From positions 677,501-741,500 of the forward strand of contig JAWDGP010006885.1 in assembly GCA_033675545.1 (NCBI GenBank): 64,000 nucleotides of DNA. The letters are read 5' to 3'. This stretch comes from Elysia crispata (taxonomy: Eukaryota > Mollusca > Gastropoda > Plakobranchidae). The notes under the pieces were generated by a model. The model ran no database searches and was not told where the DNA came from. It saw nothing but the letters and a program-made list of their open reading frames with translations. Positions 1 to 47,060 of the stretch are shown piece after piece; within the stretch, counting starts at the first letter, position 1; every line of letters begins with the position of its first letter. The translations under genes and the position numbers were made by a program.

Positions 1-158
1 ATTTGATATGCTGAACACGAATATGAAAGTTTTATTCGTCGCAAATAAATACTTCTCAAGATATAAGCATTTTGTTTTGCTCTAAAATACCATTAAATTG
101 CAAGTTTCGATTTCATCGGGAACCATTCAACTGTGAAGCTTGACGTGAGTTGGGCCGA
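1..158. mobile_element. Truncated copy (A) of a 200-bp TA-flanked MITE
   Basis: The first 158 bases match the right-hand three quarters of the complete copy at 1151-1350. Shared stretches include GATATGCTGAACAC, TTTTATTCGTCGCAAATAAA and the end GAGTTGGGCCGA, followed by TA. The left end lies outside the window. TA target duplication and short inverted ends suggest a non-autonomous Tc1/mariner-type element. There is no coding capacity. Confidence 0.7.
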
Positions 159-1148
159 TAGAGTAATCTAAACTTATTTTAGTATTATTTATAAATATCT
201 ATATTCATTCCAAGTTTAGAGGTCTACCGTCTTATCTACCTAGAATGTAGATCTAGATCTAGATCTAGAAATGCGTCTAGAATCTAGATTTCTAGATCCA
301 GATTCTAGACCTAGATATAGCATTCAAGATTAGATTTAGAAAGATTAAAAGTTAAAAACTTCATTCATTTAGACTAGTTTAGATCTTATCTACATCTAGG
401 TCTAGATTAAGATCTTTGCTATGTTAGATCTATTTCAAATTTTTCTTTTGTTGCAAATCAATACATTGTACTGTTAGAGATTTCAATTTAACGATATAAT
501 TGCAGTTCATTTAGGTTTTAGTTTTGCTATGAGAAACCTGTAGACATCGTAAATACAATTTTATCATTTGGTCCAGATCTAGATCTAGGTAGCCTAGATC
601 AGATTAAACCCCTTTGTGCCATACTTGATGAACGGCATATGTCACATCTATCTATATAAAAAAAATAAGATGCCGTATATGACGTACCATGTACATCAAG
701 GTTTGGAGCTTGATTTACCGTACATGGTGTACTAAGCACGTCAAGCTTTATCGTTACAATATCTCGATAGCATTGATATTATTAGTAACAGTAAAACTTG
801 TTAGAAATTCGTGTGTATTGATATTTTTTTTATAAAATTTTAAAATGAACTCTGTGTCAGATATCTAAATGTTCCGATCTAGATCTAGACATAACAGTCT
901 TGGTAAGAACTAAGAAGCCACCTTAAATGCTTTTTCTAGCTCAGATCCGTTCGTAACTCAATCACAAAAAAAAAAAAAAAATACGGTCATGAAGGTCATG
1001 ACCTTTGCTAAAGACTTCTTATCCAGTGTGGTCTGGGCTCTTTTGTTTACATGACATCCAAAATGGATATGATACTGAAAAAGGCAAAACTAATTGAATA
1101 GCACATATTTAATCTCTTAAATATATTTAACTTAAGTATTATTGCAGT
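159..1148. repeat. Region rich in AGATCTAG-type palindromic tracts; no gene seen
   Basis: About 1 kb of AT-rich DNA between two MITE copies. It is dominated by degenerate overlapping AGATCTAG/TCTAGATC motifs, densest at 240-420 and again near 560-600 and 875-890. The same motif recurs in scattered short bursts across the window. There is no ORF or recognisable gene. Such tracts are self-complementary and expand easily. Confidence 0.6.
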
Positions 1149-1150
1149 TA

Positions 1151-1350
1151 TCGGCCCAACTCACTTTAAGCTTTAAATTTGTATTTTTCTTAATGAATTT
1201 GATATGCTGAACACCAATATGAAGGTTTTATTCGTCGCAAATAAATAATATAACTAAGCATTTTTGTTTTGCTCTTAAATACCATTAAGCTACAAGTTTT
1301 GAATTCATCAAGAAACGTTAAATTGTGAAGCCTAAAGTGAGGTGTGCCGA
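1151..1350. mobile_element. Complete 200-bp MITE (copy B), TA target sites
   Basis: The left end TCGGCCCAACTCACTTTAAG and right end TAAAGTGAGGTGTGCCGA form imperfect terminal inverted repeats, flanked on both sides by TA (1149-1150 and 1351-1352). A second copy, cut by the window edge, lies at 1-158. The interior is AT-rich and non-coding. It is probably a deletion derivative mobilised by a Tc1/mariner-like transposase. The superfamily is inferred from the TA sites only. Confidence 0.75.
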
Positions 1351-1617
1351 TATCTGTAAGTTTACCTTAAAAATCTTTTGTTATTTACTCCTAATTTTTT
1401 TTCGAATCAATACAATACATGTATGACTGACATGGAACAAAAGAGCTGGGTCCACACAGGTTAAGGAGTCCTTCCTTTGCTACATGAACAATTCTCAGAA
1501 AGTTCATCAGTAGCCTAGTTACATAGTAGAAGGCTTTTATACAGGTTTTTTTTTCAATTTTAAAATGTTTTTAGAATAACAATTATAATAGTGTATCCTT
1601 CCAAACACATGGGACAT

Positions 1618-1890
1618 AACAGGTATAAGCTCAGTTTGATTTATCTATAACAAGATCACTATATTTGCATTGAACCTGGAAGCATTTGTCAATGAAAAAC
1701 GTCACATATAATATGGTGTCTAAAAGTGTGTTGAACAAAGAACAGGTACAAGCAAAGTCTGATTTACCTATAACAAGATCACTGTATAAAACTCTGTGCA
1801 GTTTTTTTTTTTTTATTGAACCTGGAATCATTTGTCAATGAAAAACGACACATATAATATGGTGTCTATAAGTGTCTTGAACAAAGAACA
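1618..1890. repeat. Two-unit tandem repeat, unit roughly 125-145 bp
   Basis: Two adjacent units share TATAACAAGATCACT, TTTGTCAATGAAAAACG, CACATATAATATGGTGTCTA and TTGAACAAAGAACA. The second unit has an extra poly-T run near 1803-1815. The repetition gives a minus-strand open frame with a repeated motif, but nothing supports it as coding. The role is unknown. Confidence 0.75.
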
Positions 1891-3421
1891 AAGTGGTCAA
1901 TTCTAACTGTAATTTGTATATTTTCTTCATTTCTTTCAGCAGTTGATGCGGTTTCACTTAAAAAACAGAACTAACAGAAAGCACAAATCTAATCTCTAAT
2001 TTGTTATGCTCTATGTTATTTAGAGACCTGCTTTGAGCAGAGCAGATCTGTTGTTGTGAAAGCCTAGCTAGCTTCTTTCCATGCTTGTGCAGAGAATGAT
2101 GCTAAAAATAGAATCTGATTGGGCCTTTGAAAACAAAACTAGGTTCATGTCATACTGTAACGTCGGGAATATGCTCAGTCTCTTGTTTACTTTCTTTTTT
2201 TCAGTTTTTGTACTGAATTATTGTTTTCAACTTCTTCGGAAATGACCTCTTTCTTTGGGTAAAGCCTTCTTTATTCTACACCTGATCTGTATAGTTAAAA
2301 GGAGCTTTCATTTCCTATTCGGTCATGGCAGCTTGAGGATAAGGTTAGGGGTAAAATAGGACTAGACCATAACGTCAGGTAGTATTTATACCAATACTTT
2401 GAAGCCCCATGTAAATCTGAACAGCTGTTTCAGATGCTTAAGTACTGTACTTGATTCAAAAGACTCAATAAATTTTTCTTTTCAGATGAATTTAAGCATG
2501 TTAAAACTTTTGGGCTATGAACACATTAAATGTTTCTTCTGTTGTTATGATGAAGCAAATACTTATCATTTATTATGGGCTTTTAAGTCTTTTTCTGTAT
2601 CTCATTTTAAGTGTTTCTTAATCCTAGGGTGGGGAAAGAGGTAGCTGCATGCATTTAAGGGTGATAATTATTTGCAATAATTTGTTAACTGGAATGTTTT
2701 TCACAATCTTCCGCATGTTACTATGATAATAACATTACACCATTGTAAGATTGGGTAGAACAAAATGTTTGTTGATTTAATTGTAGAATCCTTATCAACA
2801 CTGTAGACACACTAGACTCTAGCTTTTGGCGAGGAATCAATATGCTTGAAACTTACATTAAAATTTAAATAAGTTTAAAAGCTACTAACACAAAATTCTA
2901 GAACTTGTAAGTCTTCCTAATGTTATAAAATCACAAATTGAAGTCAATTGAAACCACCATTTACTAAGAGTCTCCCTATTCAAGAATCATATTTAAATGA
3001 TTAATAACATCTATTTTCTCACTCAAGTAATAACTTTTTTTTGCTTAAAAGGTAGCTAAGCATGAATCTTTTTGTGACATCATATATTCTAAAATTATAT
3101 CTCCAAAACTATTTTGTCTTTAAATCGAATCTTTACCTTTGATATATATCAAGTTTTAGATAAAGGCAAAACAAATTAAAAAATTAGGTCTAATGCAATG
3201 CTTTAGGGATGAGCCCCTGAGAATAACTCATATAAATATTTATAGCAAAGACAATTAATCTTTAGTACTTACTTTTTACAGGAGTTTGCCACTCAGTTTG
3301 GCTGTTTTTCTATTATTTTATGGTCCAAATTCTTTACATGTAAACTGTCATTGCATGTTTTCTTTTTAAGAATTTATTTGATTATTAAAAATTATTTTTA
3401 TTATCTTTCCCTCACCCTCAG
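1891..3421. other. AT-rich non-coding stretch upstream of the first Tudor exon
   Basis: No protein family, RNA gene or repeat with clear ends was recognised. The last 60 bases form a pyrimidine-rich tract ending in CAG at 3421, a good splice acceptor. Much of this stretch is therefore probably an intron of the Tudor-MIF4G gene, with the 5' UTR exon and promoter further upstream or outside the window. Confidence 0.4.
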
Positions 3422-34443
<31,022 letters not shown>

Positions 34444-34521
34444 GCTGCAAAGCATGTTGCTTTTTACTGTAAGTTTATTGCTGTAATATATTTATATATA
34501 TATATAATGTAATGTAATAAC

Positions 34522-34527
34522 ATTAAA
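34522..34527 (+). terminator. Candidate poly(A) signal ATTAAA for the Tudor-MIF4G gene
   Basis: The variant signal ATTAAA lies about 80 bases after the TGA. The following 1.3 kb is AT-rich with other weak candidates, so the true cleavage site is unknown. Confidence 0.3.
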
Positions 34528-39415
<4,888 letters not shown>

Positions 39416-39905
39416 ATGACTGACTCTTGAGTGGTGCAGGGACAAGGGTTGAAAGCTAGAATTAGACTCTTGTACAACACGCTCTAGTCATCTCAGTTAT
39501 GCTCTATCCATGCGAGACATGGACACTGAATGCAGATCTACATAGGAGGATCCAAGCAGACTCCTTGGCATCTCATACAAGGACCATGTCACCAACAATG
39601 AAGTCCGTAGAAAGGTCATTCAACAAGTGCGTCTAATGACCACGGTTAAAAAGAGGAAACTCGGATGGCATGGACACGTAACTCGCTCAGGACTTACAGA
39701 TACGATCCTGCAAGGAACAGTCCAGGGGAAGAGAAGACGGCGCAGACAGAAGAAGAATTGGGCCGACAAAATACTTGAATGGACAGGGAAAAGCCTCGCG
39801 GTCCCTCAGGTAATCGCCCACAACCGCACTAGGTGGAGCCAGTTGGCCTATCGTTCATCCACCGTGCAACAACTTTACGACCCTGGCGGGTTACGGGACC
39901 AGTAA
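39416..39905 (+). mobile_element. LINE 3' end: C-terminal part of an endonuclease/reverse transcriptase
   Basis: The frame 39627-39905 (92 codons) reads KKRKLGWHGHVTRSGLTDTI, then LQGTVQGKRRRRRQKKNW, then 'DKILEWTGKSL'. This is the standard C-terminus of a common animal LINE ORF2 ('RKLRWFGHV ... GTVEGKRRRGRQKK-W-DNI-EWTG'). Upstream, in broken frames, is the 'CETWTLNADL' neighbourhood that normally precedes it. The copy is 5'-truncated, as is typical of LINE insertion. The stop is followed by AT-rich sequence without a clear poly-A tail. Confidence 0.8.
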
Positions 39906-42340
39906 CGGTAACAGTAAACAACATCGGTAGACAGCATATATAAAACGGTGATCAAGATGTTTTTGATCTAGTCGCTAATCTAAATACGTTTAAAAGCATA
40001 CCGAACATCTCTAACATTTATAAAGTAAAATTTACATACAATCGAAGCATTAAAAAAGTTATAGGTTTTACAGCTGATACAATATTCGTTCAGATGAATG
40101 TAATCGACGGGTTATAAACAGAAGTCAAGAACTTGTAATATATTGATTTTTCCCAAAAGACGTAAACCAATAAAGTATTATATAAAAACCCAAGCTTACT
40201 CTTTCAATTTATTTACCGGTATCCCTAAAGAACATTAGAAAATTACTGACTACGATAATCATGTCTTAGACTAAAGAGGTGAACAAGTTACGATACGATT
40301 TCTCATTAGAAAACTCTAAAAATTGACTTATATAAATTATTATATTGGACTTGATGAAAGAATAATGAAACTTAACTTAGTGAACTATGGTCGACAAAAA
40401 AAAATAAATAAATAAATAAATAAATAAAAAAGAGCTAGGTTCATTCACTTTGGTTCAAAAATTGAAAGATGAACCAATAACTCTTAAAAATTCTGGAACC
40501 GCCTTAGTTAAGTTCACCTCTGGAGAAGACGTAGAAAGAGGAACTATTCAATTGGAATCTAACGTTGTTGTAAAAAACTTTAATAATGGAAGGAAAGAAA
40601 AAAATAAGCTTTTTTTTTTTCTCACAAATTTGGAATCATTAATGAAATTCCCAATGTTCTAAGTTACGTTACAAATAAAAATAGATTCAGTAAGTTACAA
40701 ATTGATATTATTGACCGGAGTTCTCGAGCAAAAATAATTTTCCCTTAAAAATAGAAGAGAAAAATTTTCCGAGAATTTATCCAACAGCACCGCCAAATGT
40801 TCACAATCCCGACTATTTCAGACTATTACTGATTTCAGACTTAACCATATAAACAATATAAAAAGTGAAATAAATAAAAACTGAGATAACAGGATATCAT
40901 CGGGAAAGACATAAATACAAGACTAGGAAACGAATAAATGTACATTCAAGAACATAATTATGTTCACATGGTGGTAAGATGTTATATGAAAAGTCATTAA
41001 GTATAAAATCTATTTATAAATGACAACACAATTGTGCAATCAGTGTAAACTAAATAAAAATAAATCGGAACTTTATGTAACAATGAAATTGTAAATCATG
41101 TATAAAAAAATAATAATAATAAAAAGCGTTGTGATATCTGTTTGGAATATTTTGTCGACATTGAAAGTCATTAAAAAAAAAAAAAAACGAAACAAAACGA
41201 ATCAAATGAATTTTCGTTCACAAAACAATATACATGTATTACCTATCAATGTAAAAATTGTAAAAAAGAATTTGATATCACTCAGTTTAGAAGTTAGATA
41301 ATTAGGAAATAAAATAAAATGGCGGGTGATACAAATATGTTCAAATGACTCACTACTGATCTCTTAGTCTGAGCACAGAAAAAAATGAGCTAAATAAGTA
41401 AAACAAAACAAAAAAAAAACCAAAAAAAAAAAAACAATGCTCCACAATGGTGGCTCGGTGTACAATCGAATTTCGTTTAATTTTTTTTTTTTTTTTTTGC
41501 CTACGCTGCTCGCATTGACCGATTTAAAAAAGCTCAGTAAATAATTTTGGGTCTAGTTCTCACCCCTGTTAAATCTGTGCTTGAATAGAGTTGAATGTAG
41601 CTAATTGATAGTTCATTTACATCAAAATTCATCGCCTATCCTCGCAACTTTATTAGGCATTCTATCTTGGATAAGGATATATCATGCATTTTGTTTCGCT
41701 TCCTGGTTTTTATTGATTGTTATTCAAGAAATAAATAAAATTTGTATTTTCACTTGCTAGAAATTGACTTTGTGGTGGTGCCACTTTTAGCCATAAACAC
41801 GTAAATACATACAAACTAGGGAATAATAAAAACGTTGAGACCTCTAAATTTGGAAACGTGAACATTACTTTTATACCTCAAAGTTGGCAAGATACACCAT
41901 ATTTTTTAATAGAAAAATAAATTCCTGAGGGCTTTTTACTAAAACTTGGAGGTGAGCAACCTACCTGGAGTTAAATTTACAATGTGTAAGACTTGTCATT
42001 ATTCTTTTAATAAGAAATTAAAGATGTAAGTAATCCATAAGAGTTGAATATTTATAAAATTGATAATCAAATAAAGAGTGTTGAAGGTCCCATCCACTCT
42101 TTATTGTCACCCAGGCATGCAAATATGAATTATACAAGTTTAAATTAATTTACTGGTACATTTAAGCGAAATTTTATGATAAAAGCTTTTACATAATTTA
42201 TTATCTTTACTCTTGAATGCCAATGTTACAAATCTTGAAGTACAGTGTAATTAACGTAGTGTTGGGTAATTCAACCATGTGGGGAAAATCACGACCGATT
42301 CGCCCTTCTCGTTTTCAATAGGCTAATCTTAAAACACTTT
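39906..42340. other. AT-rich intergenic stretch with possible LINE ORF1 remnants
   Basis: Contains an (AAAT)n microsatellite at 40405-40430 and many poly-A/T runs. The 70-codon frame 40450-40662 (LKNSGTALVKFTSGEDVERG) and downstream cysteine-bearing fragments near 41080-41280 faintly resemble a LINE ORF1 with CCHC knuckles. The resemblance is too weak to assign. Confidence 0.25.
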
Positions 42341-43040
42341 CCGAAAAACCAACTTCTTCCCTTCCCATCTCAGATCTGAAGCTGGTCACATCTTGCATGC
42401 ATTCTGACGTTCGGGCTGGCCGGGCCGCCCTTTCGCGTCGGTAGCGCTCCGGTACGCTACTCTTTAGTCCCCCTTAGGAACACCCTTACTAGTTTCGCCG
42501 CTTCCACGAGCACAGAAAGCTCATACCAGAGGACCGCAGCTCGGTCCTGACACCCCCAGCCGGAAATCCGGCAGTCATCCAGTGCTGGGCAATCAAACAG
42601 AACGTGGTCGACGTCTTCGACTCGGTGCTCGCACTGACGACAGGACGCGCTGTGACTCCACCCTCTTTTTGACATATTGGCCAAGAGTAGTGTATGGTTA
42701 ACGCGCAAACGAAACACTTGCACTGTGTCGCCTCTAGTGAGGTGAGCGCTATAATCACCAGCCCTGCGGGCCTTATAAAGCTTGGCCAGTCCTGAGTCAT
42801 CATACCTTAGAATCGTCGCTTCCCACCGTTTCGCCGTTTCCCCACGCAATAGGGACGAGACATGAGATAGTAGTGTAGTAATGCCGGGATCAAAGGTTCA
42901 GGTTTGAGCCGGCCAGCTCGTCGGCAACCTCGTTTCCGTGGATACCTACATAACATGGTATCCATTGACAGATGATCCGGACATCTGCTTGACGGAGCTG
43001 CTCCGTTGTATTCAAAATGTTTCCCATGTTCGCAAGAAAA
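42340..43040 (-). mobile_element. Nimbus/I-like LINE, 3' end with RNase H domain
   Basis: On the minus strand an RNase H end reads RIICQWIPCYVGIHGNEVAD (about 42920-42990). In another frame this continues into MRGETAKRWEATILRYDD (from 42849), then 'FRLRVNHTLLLANMSKRGWS', a 'C-x2-C ... H-x4-C' knuckle (CRQCEH ... HVLFDCP), and a stop at 42457-42459. RNase H followed by a tail with this knuckle is typical of I-clade LINEs such as Nimbus of Biomphalaria. Normally the block is 'WIPCHVG' or 'WIPGHSG'; here His is Tyr. The piece is clearly more GC-rich than its surroundings and is 5'-truncated. Confidence 0.8.
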
Positions 43041-43810
43041 GAGTATAAGTTAATATATGTTAAAAAAGATCAACACCACAAAGCCCTGAATTGGCAGACT
43101 ATGTTTTTATGGTCTTAGACATGTTCTAATGAGCTAGAAAGGATTACTGAGTATATTTGCCTGTTTGTAATTGACTTGAGTTGCATAGAAGGAGACAGAC
43201 CAAAAAAAAAACACAAAAAAAAAAAAAATAGATTATAAGACCAGGAGGTTTAAATAAAAACACAACTTTCGAGTCCTCAGCGTTGGAGATTGACAAACAA
43301 ATCAATTACTTTATGATATAACTTTTTAACTTCAAGATAATTTCTGTGCATTACAATATATATTTTTCAATAATTATGCTGCAGCTCATTTTTTTTTCCA
43401 AGATTGATAGTTTCGTCTTCGTAATTTATGTGACCGGCATCTAAATTTTTAGAACTCATGTTTGATCTAAGCTCAAAATTTGCTTGGCTAAAAGACAACT
43501 TGGTGTTACTGTTACTGTTAGAATTTAATATAAACACTCCTAATTATGTTGTCAATAGGTAATGGAATTTCACAAAATGTTACTCATGTACTTGTGTCAA
43601 AGGTGTTGCAAGCACATTAAACTGGAGCATCTTCACTAAAAAACCCTACATGACAAAGAGTGACGATGCTGTTATAAATGCTCAGAGGTGCACACAATCT
43701 AATGGCAGATAAAAAAGGATTACAATCAATGTGAAGAAACAAAACAAAACAAGGATTACAATCAATGTGAAAAATGACATAAAGATATTCTTTAATATAA
43801 TATAATATAT
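43041..43810. other. AT-rich spacer between the LINE end and the piggyBac element
   Basis: Poly-A-rich, with a short direct repeat (GGATTACAATCAATGTGAA at about 43717 and 43752). No gene seen. Confidence 0.4.
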
Positions 43811-43956
43811 CCCTTTCCCCGGCAAGGTATTACACATCTGATTCCCGGCAAGTGGGTGTAGTACACCCATATACTAATTATATAGGAAAAATAAAACTAC
43901 TCATTTCCAGGCAAATGAATGTGGTACACCCATATATATATTTTGTATTAAAAAAA

Positions 43957-45124
43957 ATGCCAATTATTTTATCTGAGATTTAATGACAAAACAACAAGAA
44001 CTGTTCGTCGAGGAAGAGATTTGCTTGCACCAATAAGGGATCTATAGGACTCGTTCCACAGCAATCTTGCAAAGTTTTATGTTCCAGGGGAGAATGTTAC
44101 CATTGTCGAGCAGTTGGTACCATACCGGGGGCGATGCAGCTTCATCCAATATATGCCTAGCAACCCGGACAAATATGGCCTTAAAATCTTTTAGGCATGT
44201 GACTCCTCAACAAACTACCCACCTCGAGGCACACCCTACATTGGAAAGACGACAAGTGCAAAACTCGCTGAAATAATCTTTGGGATAGCGGCAAACGTCG
44301 TAACGACACTTACACAAGATTTCTGTGAAAGTAGTCGCAAAATCACCTGTGACAATTATTTCACAGATCTGAAACTGGCCGAGACCTTCACAAAAAACAA
44401 ACTTACAATGGTGGGGACGATCAAAAGGAACAAGCGCTTCTTGCCAAAAGCCTTCCAAGAAAAAAAAACACACATTCCACTGGGAGAGTCAAAATTTCTC
44501 TTCAGGCATGAAACCACCTTCGTGTCCTTCCAAAACAAGAGGGAAAAGAATGTCCTTCTCCTAAGCACTATGCACATCAAGGCTGAAGTTGGTGATAATG
44601 ACAAGCCGGACATCGTCCTAACCTATAACAAAACAAAGGGCGGCGTTGATGCTATGGATCAAATGACACAGGCATTCACTACCAAACGAAAGTCCAAACG
44701 CTGGCCGATGGTGTACTTTTTCAACATCCTTGACCTTGCATCAATCGTTGCCAAGGTTGTTTTCAAGTGAGAATTCCCGGTTGATACACTGAACCATGAA
44801 GACAGCAGACAGAGATTCAACTTGACTGTTGCACGGTCCCTTGTGGTGGCTCAGATGGAGCATCGCGCCACCTCCCATCACACCATAAGATCGTCAGTCA
44901 GACAAAACATTGCTTGTGTTTTGAAATTCCTTTGCCCAGAGCCACAACCTGCACCTCAGCAAACCCCAGCAAAGGCTGCAAAAACTTACCGGCCAGCTAG
45001 GAAGCAAAAGCAATGCTCATACTGCCATGCAAAAAAGGATCGGAAAACAAAAACTGTCTGCAATAGATGTGAACGGCACATTTGCCAAGATCACGCTTTG
45101 TTCCTCTGCCAAAATTGTTCTTAG
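43957..45124 (+). pseudogene. piggyBac transposase pseudogene (DDE_Tnp_1_7, C-terminal Zn domain)
   Basis: One reading frame runs throughout. It reads 'YLRFNDKTTRTVRRGRDLL', then KFYVPGENVTIVEQLVPYRG, KYGLKI and the three expected acidic blocks: ACDSST, ITCDNYFTD and KGGVDAMDQM. The cysteine-rich end is CSYCHAKKDRKTKTVCNRC, then 'CERHICQDHALFLCQNC'. All three catalytic aspartates lie in frame. It is inactive: about 200 N-terminal codons are missing and there are in-frame stops at 44045 (TAG), 44192 (TAG) and 44768 (TGA). There are no frameshifts, which suggests fairly recent death. Compare PGBD-type domesticated genes; the stops argue against domestication. Confidence 0.85.
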
Positions 45125-45220
45125 TTGACTGGAATGGTCACATTTTACACAGTCTTAGTGTTTGAAGGATTAGGAACTAAAACGATAGTCAAGTGAATGT
45201 ATGTATGTGTGCGCCTGTAT

Positions 45221-45353
<133 letters not shown>

Positions 45354-45920
45354 GTCTGTAAGGGAATGGGAAGGGAAAGGGAAAGATTGTTGGCCTTTGG
45401 GGTCAGAAGTATTTGGAAATGATGGGAATGAGGGAGGATGCAGAGTGACAGGGAGAGCAAATGGATAGGGGGAAAGGGGAGGTCTTGTAAGACTATACGA
45501 GGAAAAGGGGAAACGAGTTTATAATTTCAATAATATCGCTACGAACAGTCTATTATTTACTTGTAAGGAATTAATTTGTTCATGTATTTGATCTACATTA
45601 CCTGTTCCAGTTACTATTTGAAAGTATTATTAATAAATTTGGTATTTTAGCAGTGAGCTGTTTATTATTCTTTATTAAAATGTCTATAAAAGAGTGAACG
45701 GGTGTGATACACCCACTTGCCTGAGAGTGTTGAAAAAAACTTTGACACCGCATAACCTACACCATAATACTAAATATGCAAATTTTTACCCATGAAGGGA
45801 ACCACACCATCTACCTTGAGGATTAGATGGAGTATGAACCAAATCCAAAAGACGCGACTCGCTTTATTAGCAAAATACAAAGCATCCGGGTGGATTACAC
45901 CCACTTGCCGGGGGAAGGGA

Positions 45921-47036
45921 TATATATATATATATATTAATTGCATCTTCTAAATGCATCTACAGTTGTATGTTCAACAGTTTCTAGGGGACATAGAATT
46001 TAGAAGTGGTAGATGAAGTTATTTTCAAGAGTTTTACAAGAGAAAGTGACCCGGGAAAGTGAAACTCCTTTGATTTTTAACCCATGCACCTAGTGTGCTT
46101 CTAAACAGAAAAATAGGCAATTTGGTACATGTAATTCCTTGACAAAGCAAAATCTTCAAACTCTAATTCATCAGTGATGTTAATAAATCGTAAACAATTT
46201 ACCAATGCAAAATTTTCTTGTTACCTTAACTGTTCTGCTTGCTTTCCTAAATTATCAATATGTTTGGAGATTTTGTAGACTGCTTTAAAAATGATTTGAT
46301 GATTTGAAGAGCTTTCTTCGTATCTGCTCTCTGTACCAGTTTCCTCATACTTGGCCTTCTTATCTTTTAAGTTTTATCACATAACAACAGTGATCAGGAA
46401 CAGATGTTTTTTATTAGTTTTTCATCAAATTGGATATAAAAAAGGTACAAAGTTTAATGTATCCATTCTTATGGTATCATATTATACAAATCAAATCGCA
46501 GAAAACTTGATTTTTTTTCACCCTCATGCCTGAATACACTGTTTACTGCCACATTATTAGTATTAGCCATTAGGAATGCCAATCCAGCAGCATTTTTGGT
46601 TTAAGGTAGGCCACAACGACAAGCTATTCACGTTTACAGATTTGTCTCACTATCTACCCACGGCAGTTTGTTTGCCTGTTTAAAGTTATCTATTGGTATA
46701 ACTGTTGGGTTATTTGAACTGGGCTGAGTCTGTATAGCATATGTTTGCCCTTATACAGAATGACGGTACATTTACGCACATGAATTTTATAGCCAAGAGT
46801 TTTTCAGACTCAATTAAGTATGAAATTCGAAGCATATGTTTTGCATTTCAGCAGCCACCACTGCATGTACTAGATGTCTCAGGAGGACTATTAATTTAAG
46901 ATTTTCCTGCCTATTTTTTACTATTCTGTAATTGATTCTAATCGTGTGAAAGCTCTGGTGACATTGACACTAAAAAACATAATTTACTTTTTAGCATTTC
47001 AAAAATCAATAAGAACAAGTGTATGTAAACAAGGTT
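45921..47036. other. Intergenic, between the piggyBac element and the SMYD5 3' end
   Basis: Begins with a (TA)n run. No coding pattern, RNA gene or repeat with clear ends was recognised. Confidence 0.4.
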
Positions 47037-47042
47037 TTATTG
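47037..47042 (-). terminator. Candidate poly(A) signal AATAAA for SMYD5
   Basis: TTTATT on the + strand (AATAAA on the gene strand) lies about 20 bases after the stop codon. If used, the 3' UTR would be very short. Other A/T-rich candidates lie further downstream. Confidence 0.35.
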
Positions 47043-47060
47043 TTTTATCACTTAGTTTAA

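Noticed and set aside
2399-2644. 81-codon open frame on the + strand
   Set aside because: Cysteine/phenylalanine-rich composition typical of AT-rich non-coding DNA, with no family resemblance and no splice support.
40450-40662. 70-codon frame resembling a LINE ORF1 piece
   Set aside because: The similarity is too vague to call; noted only in the gap description.
44207-44613. Minus-strand frames opposite the piggyBac transposase
   Set aside because: Shadows of the transposase frame, which has all the recognisable motifs on the + strand.
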